Of a stretch of DNA of 64,000 nucleotides, positions 1-8,700 are shown piece by piece; the stretch's first letter is position 1, and the number at the start of each line of letters is the position of its first letter. The notes under the pieces are model-generated. The model was not told where the DNA came from. It ran no database searches and saw only the letters and a list, made by a program, of their open reading frames with translations. Position numbers and translations under genes: made by a program. The stretch is from HGM04593 sp045660825 (GTDB lineage Bacteria > Bacteroidota > Bacteroidia > Bacteroidales > Bacteroidaceae): assembly GCA_045660825.1 (NCBI GenBank), contig JAZREN010000069.1:1-64000 (forward strand), read 5' to 3'.

Positions 1-42
1 GCTATTATCACATACTGTAAGTCTTGATTCAACCTGTATCAT
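1..42 (-). CDS. rplN: Ribosomal protein uL14, 5' end only
   Basis: Only the first 14 codons lie in the window; the gene continues past base 1. Read on the minus strand from the ATG at 40-42 they give MIQVESRLTVCDNS, the conserved N-terminus of uL14 (L14) of the large ribosomal subunit. It starts 2 bases after the rpsQ stop, the normal S17-L14 order of the S10/spc cluster. A cysteine stands where many bacteria have alanine in the usual ..TVADNSG.. stretch, which is a common variant. Confidence 0.9.
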   Translation of the reverse strand, partial: MIQVESRLTVCDNS

Positions 43-44
43 AA

Positions 45-302
45 TTACTTAACTTTTTCGATGATTTCTACTAATCTCCATCTTTTTGTCTTACTCAACG
101 GACGAGTCTCCATAATACGTACTGTATCGCCTACAGAACACTCCTGCTTTTCATCGTGTACATGATATTTCTTTGTTCTGCTCACGAATTTACCATAGAT
201 GGGGTGTTTCTCCTTAAATTTGGCTGCAACGGTGATTGTCTTCTCCATTTTGTTGCTTACAACAATACCGGTGCGCTCTTTTCTCAAATTTCTAACTTCC
301 AT
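45..302 (-). CDS. rpsQ: Ribosomal protein uS17
   Basis: The 85-residue product is full length for S17, an early-binding 16S rRNA protein of the 30S subunit. The N-terminal RNLRKERTGIVVSNKMEKT and the RTKKYHVHDE stretch are characteristic of the OB-fold S17 family. It lies 9 bases after rpmC and 2 bases before rplN, inside the S10-type operon. It has no promoter of its own visible and is expected to be co-transcribed from the str promoter upstream of rpsL or from an internal start. Confidence 0.97.
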   Translation of the reverse strand: MEVRNLRKERTGIVVSNKMEKTITVAAKFKEKHPIYGKFVSRTKKYHVHDEKQECSVGDTVRIMETRPLSKTKRWRLVEIIEKVK

Positions 303-311
303 AAGTCTTAT

Positions 312-506
312 TTATTTATTTAATTCGCGAGAGCGCAACTCACCCTTCATACGCGCGATATCGCGACGCATTTTCTTCAACAACTCAGGATTCTCCAATG
401 GTGATATTGCATGATTAAGCTTCATCTGGGCATAACGCACTACATCAGCCTCAATTCTTTCTTGTAGCTCTGCTGTAGAGAGCTCTCTAATTTCTGCTAT
501 TTTCAT
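312..506 (-). CDS. rpmC: Ribosomal protein uL29
   Basis: The 64-residue product has the two-helix composition of L29, a 23S rRNA-binding protein near the polypeptide exit tunnel. The family signature near the middle (LENPELLKKMRRDIARMKGE) is present. It begins 2 bases after the rplP stop, and the order L16-L29-S17 is universal in S10 operons. Nothing unusual is seen. Confidence 0.96.
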   Translation of the reverse strand: MKIAEIRELSTAELQERIEADVVRYAQMKLNHAISPLENPELLKKMRRDIARMKGELRSRELNK

Positions 507-508
507 AA

Positions 509-937
509 TTATGCCTTATTATAATCGTAATCGCGTCTAACAATAAACTTTGTTGTAACAGGAAGCTTCTGAGCTGCAAGGCGCAAAGCCTCTTTTGCTA
601 CCTCAAATGAAACTCCTTCAATCTCGATAAGGATACGACCCGGTGTTACGGGGAACACAAAACCTTCTGGATCACCCTTACCCTTACCCATACGTACATC
701 GGCAGGCTTGCGAGTGATTGGTTTATCAGGGAATACACGGAGCCAAACCTGACCTTGACGCTGCATGTAACGAGTTACTGCAATACGTGCGGCCTCAATC
801 TGACGACCATTCAACCATTTATATTGCAAGCACTTGATACCGAATGAGCCAAAAGCAAGCTGATTTCCACGCTGTGCGTAGCCCTTGGTAACACCATGCT
901 GCACTCTTCTATATTTTGTTTTCTTAGGCTGTAACAT
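509..937 (-). CDS. rplP: Ribosomal protein uL16
   Basis: The 142-residue product matches the family length of L16, which sits by the peptidyl-transferase and A-site tRNA region of the 50S subunit. The start MLQPKKTKYRRVQHG and the internal MGKGKGDPEG loop are diagnostic. The conserved arginine-rich segment GRQIEAARIAVTRYMQRQG carries the usual tRNA-facing residues. It lies 20 bases after rpsC. Confidence 0.97.
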   Translation of the reverse strand: MLQPKKTKYRRVQHGVTKGYAQRGNQLAFGSFGIKCLQYKWLNGRQIEAARIAVTRYMQRQGQVWLRVFPDKPITRKPADVRMGKGKGDPEGFVFPVTPGRILIEIEGVSFEVAKEALRLAAQKLPVTTKFIVRRDYDYNKA

Positions 938-957
938 AATTCTTGAAATTCAATTCG

Positions 958-1686
958 TTAGCGATTGTTGTTTTTCTTACGTTTGAAGTTTCTTCCGCCA
1001 GCCTGGTTGCCACCGAAACCATTCTCCTTGCTCTGTGTAAAGTTCGGAGCCAAGTCTCTCTTACCATAGACCTCGCCACGGCAGATCCACACCTTGATAC
1101 CAAGGATACCTACCTTTGTAAGGGCCTCTGTATGGCAGTAGTCGATATCGGCGCGGAATGTGTGAAGAGGAGTACGACCCTCCTTGTACATCTCTGAACG
1201 AGCCATCTCGGCACCGTTCAAACGGCCTGAAATCTGGATCTTGATACCCTGGGCACCCATACGCATCGCGCTTGCGATTGCAGTCTTGATTGCACGGCGG
1301 TATGCGATCTTGCCCTCTATCTGGCGTGCTATGCTGTTTGCAACGATTGTTGCGTCAAGCTCAAGCTTCTTAACCTCAAAAATATTGATCTGTACCTCCT
1401 TGTCAGTGATCTTCTTCAACTCCTCCTTCAATTTGTCAACTTCCTGACCACCCTTACCGATGATGATACCGGGCTTAGCGGTACAAACGGTAATTGTAAC
1501 AAGCTTCAAAGTACGCTCGATGACAATCTTAGAAACGCTGGCCTTTGCCAAACGTACATTAAGGTATTTTCTGATCTTAGAATCTTCTACCAATTCGTCA
1601 CCGTAGTTCTTACCACCGTACCAATTGGAATCCCATCCTCTGATGATACCTAGTCGATTAGCAATTGGATTAACCTTCTGTCCCAT
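958..1686 (-). CDS. rpsC: Ribosomal protein uS3
   Basis: The 242-residue protein begins MGQKVNPIANRLG, the canonical S3 start, and contains a type 2 KH domain with the GIIIGKGG loop at about residues 74-80. S3 lines the mRNA entry channel of the 30S subunit. The C-terminus is a short basic tail (FKRKKNNNR) that extends past the usual core. The start overlaps the end of rplV by 17 bases, which suggests translational coupling. Confidence 0.97.
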   Translation of the reverse strand: MGQKVNPIANRLGIIRGWDSNWYGGKNYGDELVEDSKIRKYLNVRLAKASVSKIVIERTLKLVTITVCTAKPGIIIGKGGQEVDKLKEELKKITDKEVQINIFEVKKLELDATIVANSIARQIEGKIAYRRAIKTAIASAMRMGAQGIKIQISGRLNGAEMARSEMYKEGRTPLHTFRADIDYCHTEALTKVGILGIKVWICRGEVYGKRDLAPNFTQSKENGFGGNQAGGRNFKRKKNNNR

Positions 1687-2104
1687 TTCCTTCTACTTTT
1701 TTATTGTCATTATTTACTTTGGTATCCACGTAGATTGTAACGTGGTTAGAACGCTTGCGGATTCTGTATCCGCGGCCCTGTGGCGCAGGACGCATACGAT
1801 AGAGTGTGCGTGCCTCGTCAACAAAAATCTGCGAGATGTAAAGCTCGCCATTCTCAGCCTTGCGATCATTCTTCTGCTCCCAGTTCGCGATAGCGGAACG
1901 CAACAGTTTCTCAACGTTGTTTGAAGCAGCTTTTGTAGAGAACTTCAAGACACCGAGTGCACGGCCAACCTCCATACCACGTACCATATCGGCTACGAGA
2001 CGCATCTTGCGAGGAGATGAAGGGATATCCTTTGCACTGGCGAAATAAAGGCTCTTACGTGCCTCTTTTCTCTTGTCAGCAGCTAATTTTTTTCTTGCTC
2101 CCAT
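1670..2104 (-). CDS. rplV: Ribosomal protein uL22
   Basis: The 144-residue protein contains the L22 core with the beta-hairpin region that lines the exit tunnel and the C-terminal RGRGYRIRKRSNHVTI-like stretch. It is longer than the roughly 110-residue E. coli protein because of a basic N-terminal extension (GARKKLAADKRKEARK) and a polar C-terminal tail, as seen in other Bacteroidota. Its last codons overlap the rpsC start by 17 bases. Confidence 0.95.
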   Translation of the reverse strand: MGARKKLAADKRKEARKSLYFASAKDIPSSPRKMRLVADMVRGMEVGRALGVLKFSTKAASNNVEKLLRSAIANWEQKNDRKAENGELYISQIFVDEARTLYRMRPAPQGRGYRIRKRSNHVTIYVDTKVNNDNKKVEGNGTEG

Positions 2105-2141
2105 TATATTATTTAATTTAATTCAGTTTTTAAATACCTGC

Positions 2142-2411
2142 TTATTTCTTACGGTTACCTGAGTGACCACGGAAAGTACGTGTAGGAGCGAACTCGCCCA
2201 ACTTGTGACCTACCATGTTTTCAGTAACGTACACAGGAATAAATTTATTACCGTTATGAACAGCAATTGTGTGTCCCACAAAATCGGGAGAAATCATAGA
2301 AGCACGAGCCCAAGACTTGATGACCGATTTCTTACCGCTCTCGTTCATGGCAACCACTTTGCTCTCCAATTTTACATTGATATACGGACCTTTCTTTAAT
2401 GAACGACTCAT
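2142..2411 (-). CDS. rpsS: Ribosomal protein uS19
   Basis: The 89-residue product starts MSRSLKKGPYINVKL and contains the family motif with HNGNKFIPVYVTENMVGHKL toward the middle. S19 sits at the head of the 30S subunit next to S13. It lies 24 bases after rplB and 37 bases before rplV, the standard L2-S19-L22 order. Confidence 0.97.
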   Translation of the reverse strand: MSRSLKKGPYINVKLESKVVAMNESGKKSVIKSWARASMISPDFVGHTIAVHNGNKFIPVYVTENMVGHKLGEFAPTRTFRGHSGNRKK

Positions 2412-2435
2412 ATTAATTCAAAAATTTCCTTATTA

Positions 2436-3260
2436 TTACTTCTTTCTTCTCTCAATGATGTACTTGTTAGACTGCTTCTTAGGTGTACGAGTCTTGAGAC
2501 CCTTAGCGTACAAGCCCTTGCGTGAACGTGGATGACCACCAGAAGCACGACCTTCACCACCACCCATCGGGTGATCTACTGGGTTCATAACAACACCACG
2601 GTTGTGAGGACGACGACCCAACCAACGTGAGCGACCTGCCTTACCAGAGCACTCGAGAGCGTGGTCTGAGTTACCTACTGTACCAACTGTTGCACGGCAA
2701 GTACTCAAGATACGACGAATCTCACCTGAAGGCAACTTGATAACACAGTAATTCTCGTCACGAGAAACAATCTGTGCGAAGTTACCGGCAGAACGAACAA
2801 GGATAGCGCCCTGTCCTGGACGGAGCTCGATGTTGTGAACTACTGTACCGATAGGAATGTTCTTCAAAGGAAGAGCGTTACCAACCTCGGGAGCAGCATC
2901 TGCGCCTGACATCAGAACTGCGCCAACCTCCAAACCATTAGGAGCAATTATATAACTCTTCTCACCATCAGCATAACAAAGCAAAGCGATACGAGCCGAA
3001 CGGTTAGGATCGTACTCGATAGACTTAACTGTAGCGGGGATACCGTCCTTGTTACGCTTGAAATCGATAAATCTGAATTTACGCTTGTGACCACCGCCTC
3101 TGTAGCGCATAGTCATCTTACCGTCGTTGTTACGTCCACCTGTTGAACGCTTACCGGTTACAAGCGATTTCTCTGGTACCGCAGCAGTGATCTCTTCGAA
3201 GGTACCAATAATCTTATGTCTTTGGCCCGGTGTTGTAGGCTTAAATTTACGTACTGCCAT
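2436..3260 (-). CDS. rplB: Ribosomal protein uL2
   Basis: The 274-residue product has the normal length of L2, a core 50S protein needed for subunit association and close to the peptidyl-transferase centre. The signature MNPVDHPMGGGEGRA lies at about residues 225-239, with the conserved histidine near position 230. The N-terminal RNA-binding OB domain and C-terminal SH3-like domain are both complete. It begins 5 bases after rplW. Confidence 0.98.
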   Translation of the reverse strand: MAVRKFKPTTPGQRHKIIGTFEEITAAVPEKSLVTGKRSTGGRNNDGKMTMRYRGGGHKRKFRFIDFKRNKDGIPATVKSIEYDPNRSARIALLCYADGEKSYIIAPNGLEVGAVLMSGADAAPEVGNALPLKNIPIGTVVHNIELRPGQGAILVRSAGNFAQIVSRDENYCVIKLPSGEIRRILSTCRATVGTVGNSDHALECSGKAGRSRWLGRRPHNRGVVMNPVDHPMGGGEGRASGGHPRSRKGLYAKGLKTRTPKKQSNKYIIERRKK

Positions 3261-3265
3261 CTCTA

Positions 3266-3556
3266 TTAAATGTTACTATAAAAATCAATTGTATCGCCCT
3301 CCTTAAGTGTGACGATAGCCTTCTTTACAGCGTTTGTACGACCCTTAACGAAACCAGCCTTTGTATAGCGGTTCTTGCTCTTACCTGCGTAGTTCATAGT
3401 GTTTACATCTACAACAGTAACATTGTACAACGCCTCAATCTCTTTCTTAATTACCAACTTGTTAGCCTCGGGACGAACAAGAAAACCAAAGCGGTTCAAC
3501 TGGTCAGTAATCTTAGTCATCTTCTCAGTGACTATAGGTTTAATCAATACTCCCAT
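3266..3556 (-). CDS. rplW: Ribosomal protein uL23
   Basis: The 96-residue product contains the L23 hallmarks: IKPIVTEKMT at the N-terminus, the lysine-rich loop around the RYTKAGFVKGRTNAVKKAIV segment, and a short C-terminus. L23 sits at the tunnel exit and binds trigger factor and SRP (ffh lies at 14.8 kb in this window). The gene starts 2 bases after the rplD stop. Confidence 0.95.
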   Translation of the reverse strand: MGVLIKPIVTEKMTKITDQLNRFGFLVRPEANKLVIKKEIEALYNVTVVDVNTMNYAGKSKNRYTKAGFVKGRTNAVKKAIVTLKEGDTIDFYSNI

Positions 3557-3558
3557 TA

Positions 3559-4200
3559 TTATGCCTCCTTAGTTTTATTCAGTGTGTTATTAATTACCTC
3601 GAGAGAACTTTCAGTCACAACCAAAACCTCGGCATTCATTATACCATAGGTATTAATGTCCGAAGCAATAGCCATCTGAGTTCCCTTCAAATTTCTGGCT
3701 GACAAATATACTGCTTTATTGCTAGATGGCAAAACAAACAACTGCTTCTTTTCAGAAACTTTAAGATTATTTAACACATTAACAAAAGCCTTTGTACTTG
3801 GAGCCTCGAAAGCGAAGTCCTCAACAACTACAATCGCATTGTCGATAGCCTTCTGTGAAAGAGCTGACTTGCGAGCGAGCTGCTTAACCTTCTTGTTCAA
3901 TTTGAAGCTATAATCACGTGGAGTAGGACCGAACACGCGAGCACCACCTACCAACAGAGGTGAGTTGATATCACCACGACGTGCGCCACCGCCGCCCTTC
4001 TGACGACCGAGCTTACGTGTAGAACCTGAAATCTCGCTTCTCTCCTTAGACTTGTGAGTACCCTGACGCTGAGCAGCAAGATACTGTCTTACCGCCATGT
4101 ACACAACGTGCTGGTTAGGCTCGATGCCGAAGATTGACTCATCCAAGACAACCTTTCTACCGGTATTCTCACCGTTTATGTTTAATACGCTGATTTCCAT
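3559..4200 (-). CDS. rplD: Ribosomal protein uL4
   Basis: The 213-residue product matches L4, with the tunnel-lining loop rich in R, G and K (KLGRQKGGGGARRGD, about residues 63-77) and the conserved GGGRVFGP-like patch (GGARVFGPTPRDYS). In enterobacteria L4 represses its own operon by attenuation; no such leader could be identified here because rpsJ follows fusA directly. The ATG overlaps the last base of the rplC stop at 4200. Confidence 0.96.
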   Translation of the reverse strand: MEISVLNINGENTGRKVVLDESIFGIEPNQHVVYMAVRQYLAAQRQGTHKSKERSEISGSTRKLGRQKGGGGARRGDINSPLLVGGARVFGPTPRDYSFKLNKKVKQLARKSALSQKAIDNAIVVVEDFAFEAPSTKAFVNVLNNLKVSEKKQLFVLPSSNKAVYLSARNLKGTQMAIASDINTYGIMNAEVLVVTESSLEVINNTLNKTKEA

Positions 4201-4817
4201 TACTTTTCAATTATTACGATTGAACCATTGTAACCTGGAACAGAACCCTTGATAACCAAAAGGTTGTGCTCTGGAATTACCTTTAATACCTGGAGGTTGT
4301 GTGTAGTAACACGTACGTTACCCATCTGACCGCCCATTCGGAGGCCCTTGAATACCTTTGCAGGGTATGAACAAGCACCGATAGAACCCGGCTTGCGAGC
4401 GCGGTTGTGCTGACCGTGAGTAGCCTGACCTACACCACCAAAGTTGTGTCTTTTAACAACACCCTGGAAACCCTTACCCTTTGAAGTACCTGTTACGCTA
4501 ACGTAAGCAGTATCTGCAAAGAGATCTACTGTGATAACATCGCCCAAAGCGAGCTCTGTCTCAAAACCCTTGAACTCGGCCAAGTGGCGCTTGGGAGCTA
4601 CACCGGCCTTCTTGAAGTGGCCTGCGAGAGGAGCACTGATACGGCTCTCCTTCTGATCCTGGAAGCCAACCTGAACAGCCTCATAGCCATCCTTCTCAAT
4701 TGTCTTCACCTGTGTAACTGCACAAGGACCTGCTTCGATAACAGTGCATGGAACATTCTTACCATCGGCACTGAAAACGGACATCATTCCGATTTTTTTT
4801 CCTAATAATCCTGGCAT
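4200..4817 (-). CDS. rplC: Ribosomal protein uL3
   Basis: The 205-residue product starts MPGLLGKKIGMMSVF and has the L3 core motif (FGGVGQATHGQHNRARKPGS) that reaches the peptidyl-transferase centre, including the glutamine in the THGQ motif that is methylated in some bacteria. Length is normal. It lies 38 bases after rpsJ. Confidence 0.97.
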   Translation of the reverse strand: MPGLLGKKIGMMSVFSADGKNVPCTVIEAGPCAVTQVKTIEKDGYEAVQVGFQDQKESRISAPLAGHFKKAGVAPKRHLAEFKGFETELALGDVITVDLFADTAYVSVTGTSKGKGFQGVVKRHNFGGVGQATHGQHNRARKPGSIGACSYPAKVFKGLRMGGQMGNVRVTTHNLQVLKVIPEHNLLVIKGSVPGYNGSIVIIEK

Positions 4818-4855
4818 TTCAGTTTAATTTAAAAAATTAATAATTCGCATTAAAA

Positions 4856-5161
4856 TTACACTTTAATCTCAACCTCAACTCCTGAAGGCAACTCAAGCTT
4901 CATAAGAGCATCAACAGTCTTTGCTGTAGAGCTGTAGATGTCGATAAGTCTCTTGAAAGAAGAGAGCTGGAACTGCTCGCGGCTCTTCTTGTTAACGAAA
5001 GTTGAACGGTTAACAGTGAAGATACGCTTGTGTGTAGGCAATGGAATTGGACCGCTAACGATAGCACCTGTTGCCTTCACAGTCTTTACAATCTTCTCAG
5101 CTGACTTGTCAACCAAGTTGTGATCGTAAGATTTAAGTTTGATTCTAATTTTCTGACTCAT
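4856..5161 (-). CDS. rpsJ: Ribosomal protein uS10 (NusE)
   Basis: The 101-residue product contains the S10 signature (GPIPLPTHKRIFTVNRS) and ends with the usual ELPSGVEVEIKV strand. S10 is both a 30S protein and the NusE partner of NusG-type factors in antitermination, which is relevant because a NusG paralogue (UpxY) is encoded at 42.7 kb. A stable hairpin separates it from fusA. There is no tuf gene between fusA and rpsJ, as is usual in Bacteroidota. Confidence 0.97.
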   Translation of the reverse strand: MSQKIRIKLKSYDHNLVDKSAEKIVKTVKATGAIVSGPIPLPTHKRIFTVNRSTFVNKKSREQFQLSSFKRLIDIYSSTAKTVDALMKLELPSGVEVEIKV

Positions 5162-5193
5162 TGTCTTAAATGGTTTTTATAAAATTTACAATT

Positions 5194-5229
5194 GCCTGTC
5201 GGTTAAGAGTCATTCGCTAACCGACAGGC
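5194..5229 (-). promoter_or_regulatory. Intercistronic hairpin between fusA and rpsJ
   Basis: A perfect 12-base inverted repeat (5194-5205 with 5218-5229, loop of 12) fills the 77-base gap between fusA and rpsJ. On the minus-strand transcript it is not followed by a U-run, so it looks like an RNA processing, attenuation or stability element joining the str and S10 parts rather than a full terminator. Its function is inferred. Confidence 0.6.
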
Positions 5230-5238
5230 TTTAATTAT

Positions 5239-7332
5239 TTATTTCTGAAGTTCTTCAAGTATCTGCTTTGTCAAAGAAGCACTTACCTGCTCGTGGTGAT
5301 CGTAAGTCATTGAAGATGTCGCACGACCTGAAGTAATGGTACGCAATGATGTAACGTAACCGAACATCTCAGACAGTGGAACCATCGCCTTAACGATACG
5401 TGCACCTGTGCGGCTTGTCTCAAAGCCCTCAACCTGACCACGACGCTTGTTAAGGTCGGCGATTACATCACCCATGCTCTCCTCCGGAGTAACAACCTCA
5501 AGCTTCATAACAGGCTCAAGGAGCACTGGGTTAGCCTTCTGACATGCGTTCTTGTATGCCTGGATAGCACAAACCTCGAACGACAACTGGTCAGAGTCAA
5601 CCGGGTGGAAACCACCATCGAGAAGAACAACCTTCAAAGACTCCATTGGATAACCAGCGAGAACACCGGCCTTAACAGCTGTCTGGAAGCCCTTCTGTAC
5701 TGATGGGATGAATTCCTTAGGAACGTTACCACCCTTAACCTCGTTGACAAACTGAAGGTTACCCTCCTTGAAGTCCTCATCAGCAGGACCTACAGATACA
5801 AGAATCTTCGCATACTTACCCTTACCACCGGTCTGCTTCTTGTAAGTCTCATCAACCTGGACTGTGCTTGTGATAGCCTCTTTGTAGCTAACCTGTGGAC
5901 GACCCTGATTACACTCAACACTGAACTCACGCTTCAGACGGTCGATGATAATCTCAAGGTGAAGCTCACCCATACCAGAGATAATTGTCTGACCAGACTG
6001 CTCGTCTGTTCTTACAGTAAATGTTGGATCCTCCTCAGCGAGCTTAGCAAGACCGTTAGCGAGCTTGTCAAGATCCTTCTGAGTCTTAGGCTCAACTGCG
6101 ATAGAGATCACAGGATCGGGGAATGTCATAGACTCGAGTACGATTGGAGCCTCCTCTGCACAGAGAGTATCACCTGTACGGACATCCTTCATACCGATAA
6201 CGGCACCGATATCACCGGCACCGAGAACCTCTACTGGGTTCTGCTTGTTTGAGTGCATCTGGAACATACGAGAGATGCGCTCCTTGCGGCCTGAACGTGA
6301 GTCAAGGATATATGAACCAGACTCAAGCTTACCAGAGTAAACACGAACGTAGATCAAACGACCAACGAATGGGTTTGTAGCAATCTTGAACACGAGAGCC
6401 GAGGTCTTGTCATCCTCAGAAGGAGTACGTGACTCCATCTCGTCTGTCTTAGGATTCATACCCTCGATAGCTGGAGTATCAAGTGGAGAAGGCAAGAATG
6501 CACATACAAAGTCGAGAAGTGGCTGAACACCCTTGTTCTTGAATGAAGAACCGCAAGTCATTGGAGTGATCTCCAACGCAAGTGTACCCTTGCGGATAGC
6601 AGCGATAAGTTCCTCCTCTGTGATTGACTCCGGCTCCTCGAGAACCTTCATCATCAACTCCTCGTCGAAATCAGCAGCCTTCTCAAGAAGGTGCTCTCTC
6701 CACTGGTTAGCCTCGTCAACCAACTCAGCAGGAATCTCCTCTACTGTGTAATCCAAAGCACCGTCTCTGTAAACAAGAGCCTTCATAGTGATAAGGTTGA
6801 TTACACCAAGGAACTTCTCCTCAGAACCGATAGGAATTGTTACAGGACATGGATTAGCACCAAGAATTTCCTTCATCTGACGCATTACAGAGAAGTAGTC
6901 AGCACCTGAACGGTCCATCTTGTTCACGTAAGCGATACGTGGAACGTTGTACTTGTCAGCCTGACGCCATACAGTCTCAGACTGTGGCTCAACACCACCT
7001 ACTGCACAGAAAGCAGCGATAGCACCGTCAAGTACACGGAGTGAACGCTCTACCTCAGCAGTAAAGTCAACGTGTCCCGGAGTGTCAATCAAGTTAAACT
7101 TGTACTGTGTACCGTTCCAGTTCCAGAAAGTAGTAGTCGCAGCAGAGGTAATTGTAATACCACGCTCCTGCTCCTGCTCCATCCAGTCCATGGTAGCAGC
7201 ACCGTCGTGCACCTCACCAATCTTGTGTGAAAGACCGGTGTAGAACAAAATACGCTCCGATGTAGTAGTCTTACCAGCATCGATGTGAGCACTAATACCG
7301 ATATTACGGGTAAATTGAAGATCGTTTGCCAT
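5239..7332 (-). CDS. fusA: Translation elongation factor EF-G
   Basis: The 697-residue GTPase drives ribosomal translocation and, with RRF, ribosome recycling. The G1 loop AHIDAGKTT (residues 15-23), G3 DTPGHVD (83-89) and G4 NKMD (137-140) are intact, followed by domains II-V; the domain IV loop and the conserved C-terminal LRTITSGRATSSMTYDHH segment are complete. It lies 19 bases after rpsG in the classic str order. Its position in the str operon favours canonical fusA over a paralogue. Confidence 0.98.
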   Translation of the reverse strand: MANDLQFTRNIGISAHIDAGKTTTSERILFYTGLSHKIGEVHDGAATMDWMEQEQERGITITSAATTTFWNWNGTQYKFNLIDTPGHVDFTAEVERSLRVLDGAIAAFCAVGGVEPQSETVWRQADKYNVPRIAYVNKMDRSGADYFSVMRQMKEILGANPCPVTIPIGSEEKFLGVINLITMKALVYRDGALDYTVEEIPAELVDEANQWREHLLEKAADFDEELMMKVLEEPESITEEELIAAIRKGTLALEITPMTCGSSFKNKGVQPLLDFVCAFLPSPLDTPAIEGMNPKTDEMESRTPSEDDKTSALVFKIATNPFVGRLIYVRVYSGKLESGSYILDSRSGRKERISRMFQMHSNKQNPVEVLGAGDIGAVIGMKDVRTGDTLCAEEAPIVLESMTFPDPVISIAVEPKTQKDLDKLANGLAKLAEEDPTFTVRTDEQSGQTIISGMGELHLEIIIDRLKREFSVECNQGRPQVSYKEAITSTVQVDETYKKQTGGKGKYAKILVSVGPADEDFKEGNLQFVNEVKGGNVPKEFIPSVQKGFQTAVKAGVLAGYPMESLKVVLLDGGFHPVDSDQLSFEVCAIQAYKNACQKANPVLLEPVMKLEVVTPEESMGDVIADLNKRRGQVEGFETSRTGARIVKAMVPLSEMFGYVTSLRTITSGRATSSMTYDHHEQVSASLTKQILEELQK

Positions 7333-7351
7333 TTTCTTGTACTATTACTGA

Positions 7352-7828
7352 TTAGAAACGGAAATGTGCGAATGCACGGTTTGCCTCAGCCATACGGTGC
7401 ATATCCTCCTTACGCTTGAAAGCACCACCCTGATTGTTGAATGCATCCATAATCTCTGCACAGAGCTTCTCTGCCATAGACTTGCCGCCACGCTTGCGAG
7501 CGAACAAAATCATATTCTTCATTGAGATTGACTCCTTGCGGTCTGCACGGATTTCTGTAGGAACCTGGAATGTTGCACCACCGATACGGCGAGACTTAAC
7601 CTCTACCTTAGGAGTGATGTTCTCCAAAGCCTGCTTCCAAATTTCAAGTGGAGTTTTCTCCTCGTTCTTCATTTTGTTACCAACGAGCTCGAGAGCACCA
7701 TAGAAAATAGTGTAAGAAATGTTTTTCTTTCCATCATACATCAGGTGGTTAACGAACTTAGAAACCATCTGATCGTTAAACACGGGGTCTGGAAGAACCA
7801 CGCGCTTTTTTGGTTTTGCTTTTCTCAT
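7352..7828 (-). CDS. rpsG: Ribosomal protein uS7
   Basis: The 158-residue product is full-length S7, the organiser of the 16S 3' major domain. It starts MRKAKPKKRVVLPDPVF and carries the conserved RRIGGATFQVPTE segment and the C-terminal ANRAFAHFRF. The 197-base gap to rpsL is unusually long for an str operon and contains a hairpin that could be a translational control site, as S7 regulates its own synthesis in E. coli by binding the S12-S7 intercistronic RNA. Confidence 0.97.
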   Translation of the reverse strand: MRKAKPKKRVVLPDPVFNDQMVSKFVNHLMYDGKKNISYTIFYGALELVGNKMKNEEKTPLEIWKQALENITPKVEVKSRRIGGATFQVPTEIRADRKESISMKNMILFARKRGGKSMAEKLCAEIMDAFNNQGGAFKRKEDMHRMAEANRAFAHFRF

Positions 7829-7968
7829 TTTCTTTTGCGAAAATTTACGTTTTGTGTGGCTGTGTTATTGCAAATTCTTCAACGCTTCCACCGAAGCATT
7901 TACTCAACCTTTTATAACCTTTTCCAACAAACCAAAACTAAGTTATAAAAATATGTCTTAAAAAGTTT

Positions 7969-8006
7969 TGAGTCATATCCCGTTTTTTACAAGCCGGGAT
8001 CACTCA
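7969..8006 (-). promoter_or_regulatory. Hairpin in the rpsL-rpsG gap
   Basis: On the minus strand the arms TGAGT and ATCCCG (8006-7995 side) pair with CGGGAT and ACTCA (7982-7969 side), giving a two-part stem around a loop containing an A-run. It lies about 20 bases downstream of the rpsL stop. Position is like that of the E. coli S7 binding site in the S12-S7 gap; whether S7 binds here is inference. Confidence 0.45.
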
Positions 8007-8025
8007 GCTACGCTTGAGGCGGGAA

Positions 8026-8406
8026 TTACTTCTTAGCCTTAGGACGCTTAGCACCATACTTAGAACGACGCTGTGTACGGTTTGCTACACCTGCGGTATC
8101 AAGAGTACCACGAACGATGTGATAGCGTACACCTGGGAGGTCCTTAACACGGCCACCGCGTACCAAAACGATTGAGTGCTCCTGCAAGTTGTGACCCTCA
8201 CCTGGGATGTAAGAGTTTACCTCCTTCTGGTTGGTCAAGCGTACACGAGCAACCTTTCTCATCGCAGAGTTAGGTTTCTTTGGAGTTGTAGTGTAAACAC
8301 GCACACACACACCACGACGCTGTGGACAGTTGTCGAGTGCGGGCGACTTGCTCTTCTCTACAATAACCTCTCTGCCTTTTCTTACTAATTGCTGAATTGT
8401 AGGCAT
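8026..8406 (-). CDS. rpsL: Ribosomal protein uS12
   Basis: The 126-residue product is S12, the decoding-centre protein of the 30S subunit. The conserved TTTPKKPNSAMRKVARV stretch has lysines at the positions whose mutation gives streptomycin resistance, so the sequence reads as the sensitive type. The GEGHNLQEHS and RVKDLPGVRYH motifs are intact. It is the first gene of the str-S10 operon, with a promoter about 90 bases upstream. Confidence 0.98.
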   Translation of the reverse strand: MPTIQQLVRKGREVIVEKSKSPALDNCPQRRGVCVRVYTTTPKKPNSAMRKVARVRLTNQKEVNSYIPGEGHNLQEHSIVLVRGGRVKDLPGVRYHIVRGTLDTAGVANRTQRRSKYGAKRPKAKK

Positions 8407-8493
8407 TTTGTTTAATTTTTAATTATTATATATTGTTTTTAAATATTTCTGCGCTATTGGACCTATCAAAACGCGATAGTCCATTTTGGACTG

Positions 8494-8524
8494 CAAAGGT
8501 AAAAATTATTTTTCTAATAAAAAA
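8494..8524 (-). promoter_or_regulatory. Promoter of the str-S10 operon
   Basis: Read on the minus strand, a TACCTTTG element (8501-8494) matches the Bacteroidota -7 box TAnnTTTG; 19 bases further upstream is a TTTT in place of the -33 TTTG. A small leader hairpin (GGACCTATC with GATAGTCC, about 8466-8483) follows before rpsL. The rest of the 8407-8767 gap is AT-rich and holds only this promoter and the terminator at 8701-8740. Confidence 0.6.
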
Positions 8525-8700
8525 GCATTTGAACTCTTTTTAGCGACACCCACACCGCAAAAAGCAAAAACACCCCCAAGAACAGCACCAAAACGGCTAT
8601 TTTTATTGTTAAAAAATATTAATTCTTGTTTTTGCAGGAATTAAGACAAAAAAAGGAGACTGCAATAGAGAACATCCATAAGGACCGGGCACCACATTCA

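Noticed and set aside
5162..5238. Missing tuf gene between fusA and rpsJ as an anomaly
   Set aside because: Absence of tuf at this position is normal for Bacteroidota.
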